Translations under genes and position numbers: made by a program
From: Streptomyces clavuligerus
Lineage (GTDB): Bacteria; Actinomycetota; Actinomycetes; Streptomycetales; Streptomycetaceae
NCBI RefSeq assembly: GCF_005519465.1
Contig: NZ_CP027858.1
Span: forward strand, 2,852,001-2,916,000
Direction of reading: 5' to 3'
DNA length: 64,000 nucleotides
Notes under the pieces: generated by a model
Databases searched by the model: none
Told to the model about the DNA's origin: nothing
The model's input: the letters and a program-made list of their open reading frames with translations, nothing else
Shown here: piece after piece, positions 44,678 through 53,851 of the stretch
Layout: every line of letters starts with the position of its first letter
Numbering within the stretch: the first letter of the stretch is position 1

Positions 44678-45355
44678 CTACCTGTCCCCCCGGCAGGTGG
44701 TGGCCTTCTGCGCGGACAGCACTCGGTCGATGGCACGACGGGCAAACGTCCGTTCCTCGTCATGGAAGACATCCGCCGCCGACTCGCGCCGCTGCGGTAC
44801 GACGGCCAACGTGTTCCGGCCAAGCCGCCAGGGCTCCTGGGCCTCCTCCGCGACCGCCGGATCGACCACGTCCAGTTCGAGCCGCTTCCCGCCGCGCGCC
44901 GGTTTGATCCACTCGCGGACGTCCATCGTCACCCGGATACGGCCCTCCCGCGCGCCCTTGCGGACGGCCGTCACCTCACCGTCGACGACGACCCGGGCAC
45001 AGGCCACCCACTCCGCGTCGCTCAACTCCCCGCCGTTCCGCCACCCCGTCCGCGTCTCGTCCAGCTCCGCTCCCGACGCCACCCCTCGCTGGTTCTCGAT
45101 CTCCCCGTCCGCCTGCGCCGCCTGCTTCCGGGCTCCCCCGTCGTAGGGCCTGACCTTCTCGTGGACGAGGGTCCCCGCGAGCGCTGCCGCCGCCGCCATG
45201 CCCGCGGTGAAGAACACCGCCCTCCGCCGCCATCCCGGTGCCCGCCGGGGCGCCGCCGCCACGGGCTCGGGGCGGTCCGCCTCCTCGGCGATCATCCGCA
45301 GCGCGAGACGAAGGCGCTCCCGCTCCGCTCCGCTCAGCTCCTCGGGCCCGGTCAT
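44678..45355 (-). CDS. Single-span membrane protein, likely anti-sigma factor partner
   Basis: 225 residues: about 45 cytoplasmic residues (EELSGAERERLRLALRMIAEEAD), one span (AVFFTAGMAAAAALAGTLV), then an extracytoplasmic part with VACARVVVDGEVTAVRKG and MDVREWIKP. It overlaps the ECF sigma gene upstream by ATGA (45352-45355), the usual arrangement of a sigma/anti-sigma pair. The zinc-binding HxxxCxxC signature is absent, so it would be a non-ZAS type. The role is inferred from topology and context. Confidence 0.7.
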   Translation of the reverse strand: MTGPEELSGAERERLRLALRMIAEEADRPEPVAAAPRRAPGWRRRAVFFTAGMAAAAALAGTLVHEKVRPYDGGARKQAAQADGEIENQRGVASGAELDETRTGWRNGGELSDAEWVACARVVVDGEVTAVRKGAREGRIRVTMDVREWIKPARGGKRLELDVVDPAVAEEAQEPWRLGRNTLAVVPQRRESAADVFHDEERTFARRAIDRVLSAQKATTCRGDR

Positions 45356-45939
45356 GACGTCTTCCTCTCCCCTTCTCGTCCCTGTTCCGCTTCCGTTTCC
45401 GCAGCGGCTTGTGCCCCGAGGACGTTCCGCAGCGCCGCCGACGCTTTCGACAGTCTGCTCTTGACCGTGCCTTCGGGGATGTCGAGCAGCCGTGCGATGT
45501 CCCGTACGGACAGATCCCCGTAGTAACGGAGGACGAGCGCCTGCCGCTGGTTGTCCGTCAGCCGGGCCAGCCCGTCGGCGACGGACAGCGCGAGGGCGCG
45601 GTGCTCCTGCGGATGCTCCACCGGCGGGCGGACGGCCCAGCGCGCGGCGAGACGTTCACGCAGACCGGTCTCACGCGTCCGCTGCCGGTGCCAGTCGATG
45701 GCGACGCGCGAGGCGACGACGGACGTCCACGCCCGTTCGTCGCGGATGCCGTCCGCTCCTCTTCTGGCCTTCTCCTCCAGGAGTTTGAGCCTGACCTGCT
45801 GCACTCCGTCGTCCAGTTCCCCCCAGGGCAACCCGCTCATGAGCAGGACCGCCCGCAGCCGGCCGATGTCCACCGCCCCGTCCTCGGCTGCGGCCCCGTC
45901 GACCACTTTCAGCCGGGTGTCGCCGCGTCGTCCGCGCAT
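45352..45939 (-). CDS. ECF-type RNA polymerase sigma factor
   Basis: 195 residues. Region 2 is recognisable at RDERAWTSVVASRVAIDWHRQRTRE and region 4 at LARLTDNQRQALVLRYYGDLSVRDIARLLDIPEGTVKSRLSK, split by short gaps; the latter has the helix-turn-helix that reads the -35 box. There is no long C-terminal extension. The ribosome site GAGAAGGGCGAGGG precedes the ATG. Coupled to the membrane protein gene by ATGA, it probably answers an envelope signal. Its target promoters are not known. Confidence 0.9.
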   Translation of the reverse strand: MRGRRGDTRLKVVDGAAAEDGAVDIGRLRAVLLMSGLPWGELDDGVQQVRLKLLEEKARRGADGIRDERAWTSVVASRVAIDWHRQRTRETGLRERLAARWAVRPPVEHPQEHRALALSVADGLARLTDNQRQALVLRYYGDLSVRDIARLLDIPEGTVKSRLSKASAALRNVLGAQAAAETEAEQGREGERKTS

Positions 45940-46033
45940 CCCTCGCCCTTCTCGTTTCCCCTACGACGGAGAAGCCCCCGCGAACGTTCACCCGGTCCCT
46001 GGGCGGGCATCGTGAGAGTGAAGGGAGAACCCC

Positions 46034-46291
46034 ATGTACCCGAGCCAGACTCCCCGGTCCGCCCCGGGGCGGCGCTGCGATCACTGCATGGTCGGTATCT
46101 ATTTCTACGGCCGTTGTGGCCGTTGCGGACACTCCTGGGAGCGGGTGCGCACGATGGGCGCTGTCATTGAACTCACCGAGCCGTGTGCGGACCCCGGATG
46201 CCATGGGTCCGTGAAGGTCACCACCGTGTACGACGACGACGGAAACCAGATGTCGATCGAACGGGGCCCGTGCTCGTCCGGGCTCCACTGA
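46034..46291 (+). CDS. Small zinc-ribbon-like protein
   Basis: 85 residues with three Cys pairs: CDHC, CGRC and PCADPGC, plus a later GPCSSGLH. The first two are spaced like a zinc ribbon (CDHCMVGIYFYGRCGRC). There is no signal peptide or span. It is divergently oriented to the ECF sigma gene 94 bp away and ends at the hairpin at 46302-46330. Function unknown. Confidence 0.6.
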   Translation: MYPSQTPRSAPGRRCDHCMVGIYFYGRCGRCGHSWERVRTMGAVIELTEPCADPGCHGSVKVTTVYDDDGNQMSIERGPCSSGLH

Positions 46292-46301
46292 CGACACGCG
46301 A

Positions 46302-46330
46302 AAGCCCCGCCCGGGAACCGGACGGGGCTT
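46302..46330. terminator. Bidirectional hairpin between the zinc-ribbon and DUF397 genes
   Basis: AAGCCCCG (46302-46309) pairs with CGGGGCTT (46323-46330), extended inwards by a CCGG/CCGG pair with a mismatch; the loop is GAA. It separates two convergent genes. Confidence 0.75.
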
Positions 46331-46345
46331 CTGCCGAGCGCGACG

Positions 46346-46546
46346 CTACGGGCGGGTGTCGCGGGCCAGCCGCACGAGTCCCGCGAACGCGTCGGCGGAG
46401 ACCATCAGGACGGGGCCGTTCTGCTGCTTGCTGTCCCGCACCGGGACGACACCCCGCGCGTGAGCGAAAGCCGGAGCCCACTCAACGCAGTTGCCGCCAC
46501 CGTTCGTACTGTACGAAGACTTGACCCACACGAGGTCAGGACGCAT
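46346..46546 (-). CDS. DUF397 domain protein, third of three tandem copies
   Basis: 66 residues with GGGAGGCACTG before the ATG. DUF397 pattern: VWVKSSYS, GNCVEWAPAF, VPVRDSK and the C-terminal SADAFAGLV. It differs from its neighbours at the loop STNGGG and at the end (RLARDTRP). Last gene of the XRE operon. Confidence 0.85.
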   Translation of the reverse strand: MRPDLVWVKSSYSTNGGGNCVEWAPAFAHARGVVPVRDSKQQNGPVLMVSADAFAGLVRLARDTRP

Positions 46547-46563
46547 CAGTGCCTCCCTGATAG

Positions 46564-46764
46564 CTAGAGCTGAACGCCCCGGGCAAGGGTCACCAGACCC
46601 GCGAACGCATCGGCAGAGACCATCAGAACCGGGCCAGTCTCCTGCTTGCTGTCCCGCACCGGGACCACACCCCGCGCGTGAGCGAAAGCCGGAGCCCACT
46701 CAACGCAGTTACCGCCGCCATTGCCGCTGTACGAAGACTTGACCCATACGAGGTCAGGACGCAT
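46564..46764 (-). CDS. DUF397 domain protein, second of three tandem copies
   Basis: 66 residues with GGGAGGCACG before the ATG. Almost identical to its neighbours: MRPDLVWVKSSYSGNGGG, CVEWAPAFAHARGVVPV, ADAFAGLVTLARGVQL. The short spacer behind it (CTGATAGCTAGAGCTGAA) is also duplicated, showing recent tandem duplication of a unit of about 220 bp. Confidence 0.86.
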   Translation of the reverse strand: MRPDLVWVKSSYSGNGGGNCVEWAPAFAHARGVVPVRDSKQETGPVLMVSADAFAGLVTLARGVQL

Positions 46765-46780
46765 CGTGCCTCCCTGATAG

Positions 46781-46987
46781 CTAGAGCTGAACGCCCCGGG
46801 CAAGGGTCACCAGACCCGCGAACGCATCGGCAGAGACCATCAGAACCGGGCCGCTCTCCTGCTTGCTGTCCCGCACCGGAACGACACCCTGCGCATGAGC
46901 GAAAGCCGGAGCCCACTCAACGCAACTGCCGCCACCGTTACCGCTGTACGAGGATTTGACCCACACGAGGTCAGGGGTGGTGCTCAT
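46781..46987 (-). CDS. DUF397 domain protein, first of three tandem copies
   Basis: 68 residues from an ATG that lies inside the 3' end of the XRE gene (17-nt overlap, 46971-46987), so its translation is coupled to the regulator. Sequence MSTTPDLVWVKSSYSGNGGG followed by SCVEWAPAF and VPVRDSK. It is the likely original partner from which the other two copies arose. Confidence 0.88.
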   Translation of the reverse strand: MSTTPDLVWVKSSYSGNGGGSCVEWAPAFAHAQGVVPVRDSKQESGPVLMVSADAFAGLVTLARGVQL

Positions 46988-47813
46988 CAGGTAGTGCCTC
47001 CATCACGGACCGGAGAAAGTCCACCGACATCTTTGGGGGCAGTGCAGCCGCACTGAGCCGATCGTAGCGCCGGACACGATCGCTGACGACTGTCTTGTCC
47101 TCCAGCAGCGTGCCAGTGGTAATGGACTCTTCGTACGCGACGTGCTGCCCGCCCTTGAGCGTCCAGAGCGCGAGCAAGCCGCCCATCAGTCCATGTGCTC
47201 CGTGGCTGAACGGCATGACCTGAATAGTGTGCGAAGGCCGAGTGAGGGCGCAGTCGATCAAGTGCGCCAACTGTCGGCGCAGTATCCCCGGTCCACCGAA
47301 CGAGCGGCGGAGCACCGACTCATCCAGAACGATGGAGTAGTCCGGATTCGGATTCGCCCACAGCAGCGACTGACGCGCGATCCGGCCGTTCAGCAGCTTG
47401 TCGATCTCCTCGGGCGTCGCCTTGTAGTTGTGCGTCAGAAACTGTGCCCGGGCGTACTCCTCGGTCTGGAGCAGACCCGGCACGATCTGCGAGGCGTACT
47501 CCTTGATGACCGTCGCCTTCTCCTCCAGCTCGTTCCGGCGCTTGAACTGATCCGGATGCAGCTCGTTCCTCGCGATCTCGAACAGCTCCTGGAACGTCCC
47601 GTCCAAACCGAACAGCGCGTCGAGCCTCGCCGGCAGGTCCGGCGGCGGCATGAACGTCGCGTTCTCGATGCGGGACAGGTGACTCTTGCTGACCTGCACT
47701 CTCTTCGAGAGATCCTCCAGCTTCCAGTTCTTGGCCTCCCGGTACTTCCTCAGCTTCGCCCCGAACAAATGTCGGGCACTTCGATCAGGTGTCAGGTCAT
47801 TAGCACGCGGCAT
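46971..47813 (-). CDS. XRE-family regulator with DUF5753 domain (WhiJ-like), second unit
   Basis: 280 residues from the ATG at 47813 (GGGGG 8 nt upstream); an ATG 15 nt earlier is possible. The helix-turn-helix is at about residues 22-75 (GAKLRKYREAKNWKLEDLSKR, VQVSKSHLSRIENATFMPP). The DUF5753 domain follows with the hallmark IVPGLLQTEEYARAQFLTHNYK and the central RRSFGGPGILRRQLAHLI. It regulates through its DUF397 partners by family knowledge. It is only distantly related to the regulator at 1138, so this is an independent unit, not a copy. Confidence 0.88.
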   Translation of the reverse strand: MPRANDLTPDRSARHLFGAKLRKYREAKNWKLEDLSKRVQVSKSHLSRIENATFMPPPDLPARLDALFGLDGTFQELFEIARNELHPDQFKRRNELEEKATVIKEYASQIVPGLLQTEEYARAQFLTHNYKATPEEIDKLLNGRIARQSLLWANPNPDYSIVLDESVLRRSFGGPGILRRQLAHLIDCALTRPSHTIQVMPFSHGAHGLMGGLLALWTLKGGQHVAYEESITTGTLLEDKTVVSDRVRRYDRLSAAALPPKMSVDFLRSVMEALPDEHHP

Positions 47814-47940
47814 GTACACAACCCCCATTCCCAGCGCGGATGTTGGGACCAGATCTGGTGGTCATCGTAGGGACCGTGAGGGATGATTGCAGTGCAATCG
47901 AGAAAGCGCCAGCCCCCGGGAGAAGCAAAGAGAGTTGGGC

Positions 47941-48141
47941 GTGAGCCAGCCCCCACCAAGAAATGCCATCTACACCGATCTGAACGTGCTGAGGTATCCG
48001 CCCTGCGAATGCCCCAACCCCGATTGCACGCTCAAATCGGCCAATCCCCGACCCCCCGAGTCCCCCGTACTCGCAAGCCTGCGTGCCCGAATGCAGGAGG
48101 ATATCCAACGCCGCCATCAATTCGGCAACTACGGTCGCTGA
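47941..48141 (+). CDS. Small Cys-containing protein
   Basis: 66 residues from a GTG with GAGAG upstream: VSQPPPRNAIYTDLNVLRYP, then CECPNPDC (Cys spaced C-x-C-x4-C), a Pro-rich middle and a C-terminal helix (VLASLRARMQEDIQRRHQFG). It is divergently oriented to the XRE gene, with 127 bp between starts, as is common for WhiJ-type neighbourhoods. No family recognised; it may bind a metal. Confidence 0.5.
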   Translation: MSQPPPRNAIYTDLNVLRYPPCECPNPDCTLKSANPRPPESPVLASLRARMQEDIQRRHQFGNYGR

Positions 48142-48161
48142 GAATGTGTGAAGGAATCTCC

Positions 48162-48272
48162 GTGAAACGCCGTCGTCCTGGAATCGAGCCCCTCGCCGGA
48201 GTGGTCAACGCCCTGACAGCCTGCTCACTCTCGGTCGGATTCATAGCATGGGGCCTGCTGGAACGACTCTGA
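48162..48272 (+). CDS. Tiny single-span membrane peptide
   Basis: 36 residues from a GTG with AAGGA 7 nt upstream, 20 nt after the preceding small gene: a basic start (VKRRRPGIEP) and one span (LAGVVNALTACSLSVGFIAWGLL). Probably co-transcribed with the Cys-containing protein. An ATG 18 nt earlier could also be used. No family recognised. Confidence 0.4.
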   Translation: MKRRRPGIEPLAGVVNALTACSLSVGFIAWGLLERL

Positions 48273-48546
48273 GCCGCCGTCCGCCGCGGCTGTGGCCCAG
48301 GTCAGTGCCCCGCGCCTCGCACTGATCCGGTGCCCGCCCCGGTGGACGGCACCCCCGGCCCGCCGGTCTCCTGCTCCGGGCCGGGTCACGGGGCCCCGGC
48401 TGTACCCCCGCACCTGCGGCCGGGGCTCCGTCCTTGTGATTCAGCCGAACGGGGGACACGAAGTGGTGGATACCGACTCGGGTATGACGCCACGTCATCC
48501 TGTCCGGCGACGACCCAAGGCCGTCCGTTGCCTAGGTTCACCAGGC

Positions 48547-49743
48547 ATGACACCCATACGCCGGGGCACTGCCGCCGCGCTGCTCGCCCTGTCCCTGCCT
48601 CTTGCTGCCACCGCCCCCGCCCAGGCCGAAGGGCCCACGGCCACGGGCCCCGAGCGGATCGCGGCGCGGGCCGTCGTCCCGCTCGAACTCCCGCGTCCCA
48701 CCGGCCCGTACACCGTCGGCGTCACCACTCTCCCGCTGACCGACACCGACCGTCCCGACCGCTGGGAGCCGTCCTCCGGGCCGCGCAGACTGCTCGTCGA
48801 CATCCGTTACCCGGCGCGGCCGGGCGGCGGGGAGCCACGGCAGGCGGCCATGTCGGCCGAGGAGGCGCGGGCGCTGCTGGAGAGGACGGGTTACGGGGTG
48901 CTGATCCCCGTGGGGAACGCCGACCGGCTCGCCGCGACCCGTACCCACGCGCGGGTGGAGGCCCGGCCCGCGCACGGAAGGTTTCCGCTGGTCGTGCTCT
49001 CGCCCGGGTTCGGGCTGCCGCGAACGACGCTGAGCCTGCTCGGTGACGAACTCGCCAGCCGGGGCTATGTCGTGGCGTCGGTCGACCACGCCCACGAATC
49101 CGAGGCGACGGCCTTCCCCGGTGAGGCCGTCCTCCCCTGTACCGCCTGCCGGAAGGTGGACGAGTCCAAGGAGGAGCCGCGTTCCGCCGTGCCCGAGACC
49201 CGGGCGAAGGACGTCTCGTTCCTGCTGGACCGGCTCACCGGACGGGACCCGGCCTGGCGGCACGCCCGGATGATCGACCGCTCCCGGATCGGTATGGCGG
49301 GCCACTCCATCGGCGGGAACAGCGCCGCGAGCGCCATGGCGGAGGACCGCCGGGTGCGGGCGGGGATCAACATGGACGGGTCGTTCTTCGGCGAGGTGCC
49401 CGCGACGGGACTGGACGGGCGGCCGTTCCTGCTGCTCGGAGCGGAGCGGGCGGCACCCGGGACAGACCCGACCTGGGACGCGACCTGGCCCCGCCTCGAC
49501 GGCTGGAAGCGCTGGCTGACCGTGACCGGCGGCCATCACTTCAGCTTCATCGACGCCCCCGCTCTCGCGGACGGGGCCGACGGCGCCCCCAGCTTCCCGG
49601 GCACCCCGTCGGGCCGGCGTTCCGCCGAGATCACCCGCGCCCATGCGGTCGCCTTCTTCGACCTCCACCTCAAGGGCGTCCCGCAGCCCCTGCTGAACGG
49701 CCCGTCCCCCGCTCACCCGGAGGTCGTCTTCCACCGTCCCTGA
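48547..49743 (+). CDS. Secreted alpha/beta hydrolase (PAF-acetylhydrolase/dienelactone-hydrolase-like)
   Basis: 398 residues with a signal peptide (RRGTAAALLALSLPLAATAPAQA). The mature enzyme has the oxyanion region VVLSPGFGLPRTTLSLLG, the nucleophile elbow GHSIGGNSA (Ser in G-H-S-I-G) near residue 260, an acidic residue in INMDGSFFG, and the catalytic His in GGHHFSFIDAP. It matches the platelet-activating-factor acetylhydrolase-like group of secreted esterases/lipases; the natural substrate is unknown. TAGGTT at 48533-48538 lies 8 nt before the ATG, so the mRNA may be leaderless. Confidence 0.88.
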   Translation: MTPIRRGTAAALLALSLPLAATAPAQAEGPTATGPERIAARAVVPLELPRPTGPYTVGVTTLPLTDTDRPDRWEPSSGPRRLLVDIRYPARPGGGEPRQAAMSAEEARALLERTGYGVLIPVGNADRLAATRTHARVEARPAHGRFPLVVLSPGFGLPRTTLSLLGDELASRGYVVASVDHAHESEATAFPGEAVLPCTACRKVDESKEEPRSAVPETRAKDVSFLLDRLTGRDPAWRHARMIDRSRIGMAGHSIGGNSAASAMAEDRRVRAGINMDGSFFGEVPATGLDGRPFLLLGAERAAPGTDPTWDATWPRLDGWKRWLTVTGGHHFSFIDAPALADGADGAPSFPGTPSGRRSAEITRAHAVAFFDLHLKGVPQPLLNGPSPAHPEVVFHRP

Positions 49744-49812
49744 GCGGGCGTCCCCGGGCGGGCGCCCCTGAGCGGACGTCCCTGAACGGGCAGGGCGCGG
49801 GGCGCCGGATCG

Positions 49813-50220
49813 TTACTTCGGCTGGGTGAAGCGAATGCGGTTGCCGAACGGGTCGCGCAGCCCGCAGTCGATGCCGTAGGGGCGCTCCGTGGGCTCCTCG
49901 GTGAACTCGACGCCCTTCGCGAGCAGCGTCTCGTACGTCTTGCGGCAGTCGTCCGTGGTGAGGATGAGCCAACCCGCCGTGGCGCCCTTGGTCACCAGCT
50001 CGCGGACCTGCTCCGCCGTCTCCTCCGACATCGCCGGGGGAGACGGCTTCTCCAGCAGGATCTGGCGCTCGGGGTGACCGGGGACGGAGACGGTCAGCCA
50101 GCGCATGAGGCCCATGTCGACATCGGCCGCGACCTCCAGTCCCAGTTTGCCGACGTAGAAGTCGAGGGCTTCGTTCTGGTCGAGGACGTAGAGCGCGGAG
50201 TGCGTGATTGCGTTGAACAT
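49813..50220 (-). CDS. VOC-family (glyoxalase-fold) protein
   Basis: 135 residues of a single VOC unit: SALYVLDQNEALDFYVGKLGLEV at the N-terminus, the central GHPERQILLEKPS, and the closing GIDCGLRDPFGNRIRFTQPK. The fold binds a metal ion and is used in dioxygenases, antibiotic resistance and epimerases; the role here is not clear. The start was set at MFNAITHS because TAACGT at 50228-50233 lies 7 nt upstream (leaderless pattern). An upstream in-frame codon at 50262 is less likely. Confidence 0.82.
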   Translation of the reverse strand: MFNAITHSALYVLDQNEALDFYVGKLGLEVAADVDMGLMRWLTVSVPGHPERQILLEKPSPPAMSEETAEQVRELVTKGATAGWLILTTDDCRKTYETLLAKGVEFTEEPTERPYGIDCGLRDPFGNRIRFTQPK

Positions 50221-50393
50221 GTGCACCACGTTAGTGAGCAGTCCTGAAGAAAACTTATCCAAAACTGCTCGGTGCGGTCGGTGCGGTCGGCGGGCCGGGC
50301 GTCGGGTGTCGGGCGTTCACTGCCGCAGGCGCCGGACGTCGACCGTCGGCCGTCGGACGCCAGACGTCCAGCCGCAGACGGCAGGCGCGAGCG

Positions 50394-51092
50394 TCAGGCG
50401 TCGAGCGTCTCGCGCCACTCGCGCACCGCCGCCGCGTCGACCGGGCCCGACCAGCCCGCCGGACGGGCCGCGCCGCCGATGTGGAAGCCGTCGATCCCGG
50501 CGGCGAGCAGCTCGGGGACATGGTCGAGGCGGAGGCCGCCGCCGACGAGAATCCGGGCCCGGTAGCCGGGCTCGCCGCCGCGCGCGGCCTCGGCGACGAG
50601 GGTCGGGAGACCGGCGTCGACCCCGGCCGCCGCACCGGCGGTGAGGTAGGTGTCCAGGCCGGGCAGGTCGGCGAGGCTCTTGCGGAGGGCGTCCCGGTCC
50701 GCGGCGCGGTCGATCGCCCGGTGGAAGGTCCAGTGGCAGCCGTTGATCTCGGCGATCAGCCGCTCCACGGTGACGAGGTCGGGGTGGCCGCCCTCGTCCA
50801 GGAAGCCGAGGACAAACTCGTCAGCACCCTCCGCGCGCAGCTCGCGCGCGGCTCCGACCAGCGCTTCCACATCCTCGTGGGACCCCGCGGAGAAGCCGTC
50901 GGCGAGCCGCAGCATCACCCGCAGGGGGATGTCCACGGCGGCGCGGATGCGTCCGAAGGTCTCCCGGGACGGGGTCAGGCCGTCCTTGTCCATGTCGGCG
51001 ACCAGCTCCAGCCGGTCGGCGCCGCCGGACTGCGCCGCGACCGCGTCCGTCTCGTCCAGAGCGATCACTTCGAGTAGAGCGCGATTGCTCAT
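50394..51092 (-). CDS. cutC: CutC-family copper homeostasis protein
   Basis: 232 residues of a TIM-barrel: LEVIALDETDAVAAQSGGADRLELV at the start, PLRVMLR, the HRAIDRAADRDAL helix, and the ILVGGGLRLDHVPEL/GIDGFHIGGAAR loops. This matches CutC, historically linked to copper handling. AGGAGG lies about 11 nt before the ATG; a longer in-frame start at 51179 was rejected. It is divergently oriented to a copper ATPase that has CsoR-type operators, which supports a copper-related role here. Confidence 0.88.
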   Translation of the reverse strand: MSNRALLEVIALDETDAVAAQSGGADRLELVADMDKDGLTPSRETFGRIRAAVDIPLRVMLRLADGFSAGSHEDVEALVGAARELRAEGADEFVLGFLDEGGHPDLVTVERLIAEINGCHWTFHRAIDRAADRDALRKSLADLPGLDTYLTAGAAAGVDAGLPTLVAEAARGGEPGYRARILVGGGLRLDHVPELLAAGIDGFHIGGAARPAGWSGPVDAAAVREWRETLDA

Positions 51093-51334
51093 GGGAACCC
51101 CATTCCTCCTGTGGGAGACGAACCGCCGATGTGCCGCCTGTGCCCGCCGGGGCAGCGGCGGCTGCGCAGGGGCGGGCACGCCGCACTGACGGACTGCTGC
51201 GATGGTCTAGTCCAATGCCAAGACTAGTGCGCACGTACCGCGAGCGCACCATCACCCCGGGAGAAGCGCACAGGTTCCACACGTGCGAGGGACGCGGGCC
51301 CGGCCCCCAGGAGGGAAGCATGAGGGGCCCGCAC

Positions 51335-51394
51335 TTGCTTTCCATACCTAGAGGGGGTATATATGAATCCAGAAGGGATACCCCCCAGGGGTAT
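51335..51394 (+). promoter_or_regulatory. Copper-responsive promoter with two CsoR-type operators
   Basis: Two 17-bp inverted repeats of the CsoR class start with ATACC and end with GGTAT: 51344-51360 (ATACCTAGAGGGGGTAT) and 51378-51394 (ATACCCCCCAGGGGTAT), 34 bp apart. A -35 box TTGCTT (51335-51340) and -10 box TATATA (51358-51363) have a 17-bp spacer that contains the first operator; the second lies downstream, between promoter and gene. CsoR would release both sites when it binds Cu(I). No csoR gene is in this window. Confidence 0.85.
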
Positions 51395-51417
51395 GAATCA
51401 CGGGACAGGGAGGAACC

Positions 51418-53679
51418 GTGGCGGACACAGCCACCCACCAGGAGGTCGAACTCGCCATCGGCGGGATGACGTGCGCCTCCTGCGCGGCACGCATCGAGAA
51501 GAAGCTCAACCGCATGGAGGGCGTCGAGGCCACGGTCAACTACGCCACCGAGAAGGCCAAGGTCAGCTTTGCCGAGGGCGTCTCCGTCCAGGATCTGATC
51601 GGAACCGTCGAGAAGACCGGCTACAGCGCCACCGAGCCCAAGCCCAAGGCCGAGGCGGCCCCCGGTGGCACCGCCGACGGCGGTGAGCCGGAGGAGGACG
51701 ATCACGAGCTGCGCACCCTGCGCGAGCGGATGATCACCGCCGTGGTCCTCTCCGTCCCGGTCATCGCGATGGCGATGATCCCGGCGCTCCAGTTCCAGTA
51801 CTGGCAGTGGCTCTCCCTCACCCTCGCCGCCCCGGTCGTCACCTACGCCGGATGGCCGTTCCACAAGGCGGCGTGGACCAACCTCAAGCACGGCGCCGCC
51901 ACCATGGACACCCTGGTGTCGGTCGGTACGTCGGCCGCGTTCCTCTGGTCGCTGTACGCGCTCTTCTGGGGCCACGCCGGAATGCCCGGGATGACCCACC
52001 CGTTCGAGCTGACGATCTCCCGTTCCGACGGGGCGTCGAACATCTATCTGGAGGCCGCGGCGGGTGTCACCGCCTTCATCCTGGCCGGGCGCTACTTCGA
52101 GGCCCGTTCCAAGCGGAAGGCCGGGGCGGCGCTGCGCGCCCTGATGGAGCTGGGCGCCAAGGAGGTCACCGTCCTCCGCGGCGGCCAGGAGGTCCGGATA
52201 CCGACCGCTGAGCTGAAGGTCGGCGACCGCTTCGTCGTCCGCCCGGGGGAGAAGATCGCCACCGACGGTGTCGTGGTCGAGGGCTCGTCCGCCGTGGACG
52301 CCTCCATGCTCACCGGCGAGTCCGTGCCCGTCGAGGTCGCCCCTGGCGACAGCGTCACCGGAGCCACCCTGAACGCGGGCGGCCGTCTCGTCGTCGAGGC
52401 CAGCCGGATCGGCGCCGACACCCAGCTCGCCCGGATGGCCAAGCTGGTCGAGGACGCCCAGAACGGCAAGGCCGCCGCCCAGCGGCTCGCCGACCGGATC
52501 TCCGGGATCTTCGTCCCCGTCGTGATCCTGCTGGCGCTCGGCACCCTCGGTGTCTGGCTCGCCACCGGCGAGGGCTGGGCCGCCGCCTTCACCGCCGCCG
52601 TCGCCGTCCTGATCATCGCCTGCCCCTGCGCCCTCGGCCTGGCCACGCCCACCGCGCTCATGGTCGGCACCGGCCGCGGCGCCCAGCTCGGCATCCTGAT
52701 CAAGGGCCCCGAGGTGCTGGAGTCCACCCGCAAGGTCGACACCGTCGTCCTCGACAAGACCGGCACCGTCACCACCGGGAAGATGACCCTGCTCGCCGTC
52801 CACAACGACGAGAACGCGACCGAGGACGAGGTGCTGCGGCTGGCCGGGGCCCTGGAGAACGCCTCCGAGCACCCCATCGCCCAGGCCGTGGCCACCGGGG
52901 CCCGGGAGCGCGTCGGGACCCTGACCGCCCCCGAGGACTTCGCCAACATCCCCGGACTCGGCGTCCAGGGCGTCGTCGAGGGCCACGCCGTCCTCGTCGG
53001 CCGGGAGAAGCTGCTCGCCGAGTGGGAGATCCATCTCCCGCCCGCCCTGCTCCGGGCCAAGCGGGAGGCCGAGGCCGCCGGCCGGACCGCCATCGCGGTG
53101 GCCTGGGACGGCGAGGCCCGTGCGGTCCTGGAGGTCGCCGACGCGGTCAAGGACACCAGCGCCGAGGCGATCCAACGGCTGCGGAAGCTCGGCCTCACCC
53201 CGATCCTGCTGACCGGTGACAACAAGGCCGTGGCCGAGGCGGTCGCCGCCGAGGTGGGCATCGACGAGGTGATCGCCGAGGTCATGCCGGAGGACAAGGT
53301 CGACGTCGTCAAGCGGCTCCAGGCCGAGGGGCGCAGCGTGGCGATGGTCGGCGACGGGGTCAACGACGCCGCCGCGCTCGCCCAGGCCGATCTGGGGCTC
53401 GCGATGGGCACCGGCACCGACGCCGCCATCGAGGCCGGGGATCTGACCCTCGTCCGCGGGGACCTGCGGGCCGCCGCCGACGCCATCCGGCTGGCGCGCC
53501 GGACCCTGGGCACGATCAAGGGGAACCTGTTCTGGGCCTTCGCCTACAACGTCGCGGCCCTGCCGCTGGCGGCGCTGGGGCTGCTCAGCCCGATGATCGC
53601 GGGGGCGGCGATGGCCTTCTCCTCGGTCTTCGTGGTCGGCAACAGCCTCCGGCTCCGCCGCTTCAAGGCCGCCGCGTAG
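51418..53679 (+). CDS. copA: Copper-translocating P-type ATPase
   Basis: 753 residues from a GTG with GGGAGGAACC upstream. One N-terminal heavy-metal domain has MTCASC (Cys19, Cys22). The membrane CPC motif is at 402-404, the phosphorylated Asp at 446 in DKTGTVTTG, the copper-ATPase SEHPIA motif at 483-488, and [10 protein letters not shown] near the C-terminus. These are the signatures of Cu(I)-exporting P1B-ATPases. It detoxifies cytosolic copper and is controlled by the CsoR-type operators just upstream. Confidence 0.95.
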   Translation: MADTATHQEVELAIGGMTCASCAARIEKKLNRMEGVEATVNYATEKAKVSFAEGVSVQDLIGTVEKTGYSATEPKPKAEAAPGGTADGGEPEEDDHELRTLRERMITAVVLSVPVIAMAMIPALQFQYWQWLSLTLAAPVVTYAGWPFHKAAWTNLKHGAATMDTLVSVGTSAAFLWSLYALFWGHAGMPGMTHPFELTISRSDGASNIYLEAAAGVTAFILAGRYFEARSKRKAGAALRALMELGAKEVTVLRGGQEVRIPTAELKVGDRFVVRPGEKIATDGVVVEGSSAVDASMLTGESVPVEVAPGDSVTGATLNAGGRLVVEASRIGADTQLARMAKLVEDAQNGKAAAQRLADRISGIFVPVVILLALGTLGVWLATGEGWAAAFTAAVAVLIIACPCALGLATPTALMVGTGRGAQLGILIKGPEVLESTRKVDTVVLDKTGTVTTGKMTLLAVHNDENATEDEVLRLAGALENASEHPIAQAVATGARERVGTLTAPEDFANIPGLGVQGVVEGHAVLVGREKLLAEWEIHLPPALLRAKREAEAAGRTAIAVAWDGEARAVLEVADAVKDTSAEAIQRLRKLGLTPILLTGDNKAVAEAVAAEVGIDEVIAEVMPEDKVDVVKRLQAEGRSVAMVGDGVNDAAALAQADLGLAMGTGTDAAIEAGDLTLVRGDLRAAADAIRLARRTLGTIKGNLFWAFAYNVAALPLAALGLLSPMIAGAAMAFSSVFVVGNSLRLRRFKAAA

Positions 53680-53851
53680 GCCGTCGGCGCCGGACAGGCC
53701 GCCGTGGCCGACGGCACCGGACAGACGGGAGGGGGCGGGGCTCGGGCGTGATGCCCGGGCCCCGCCTCCGTCTCTGTCTGTGTCTGTGTCTGTCCGGGCC
53801 TGTGTCTGTCCGGGCCTGTGTCTGTCCGGCTTTCTGGTGCTCGCGGCGTGG

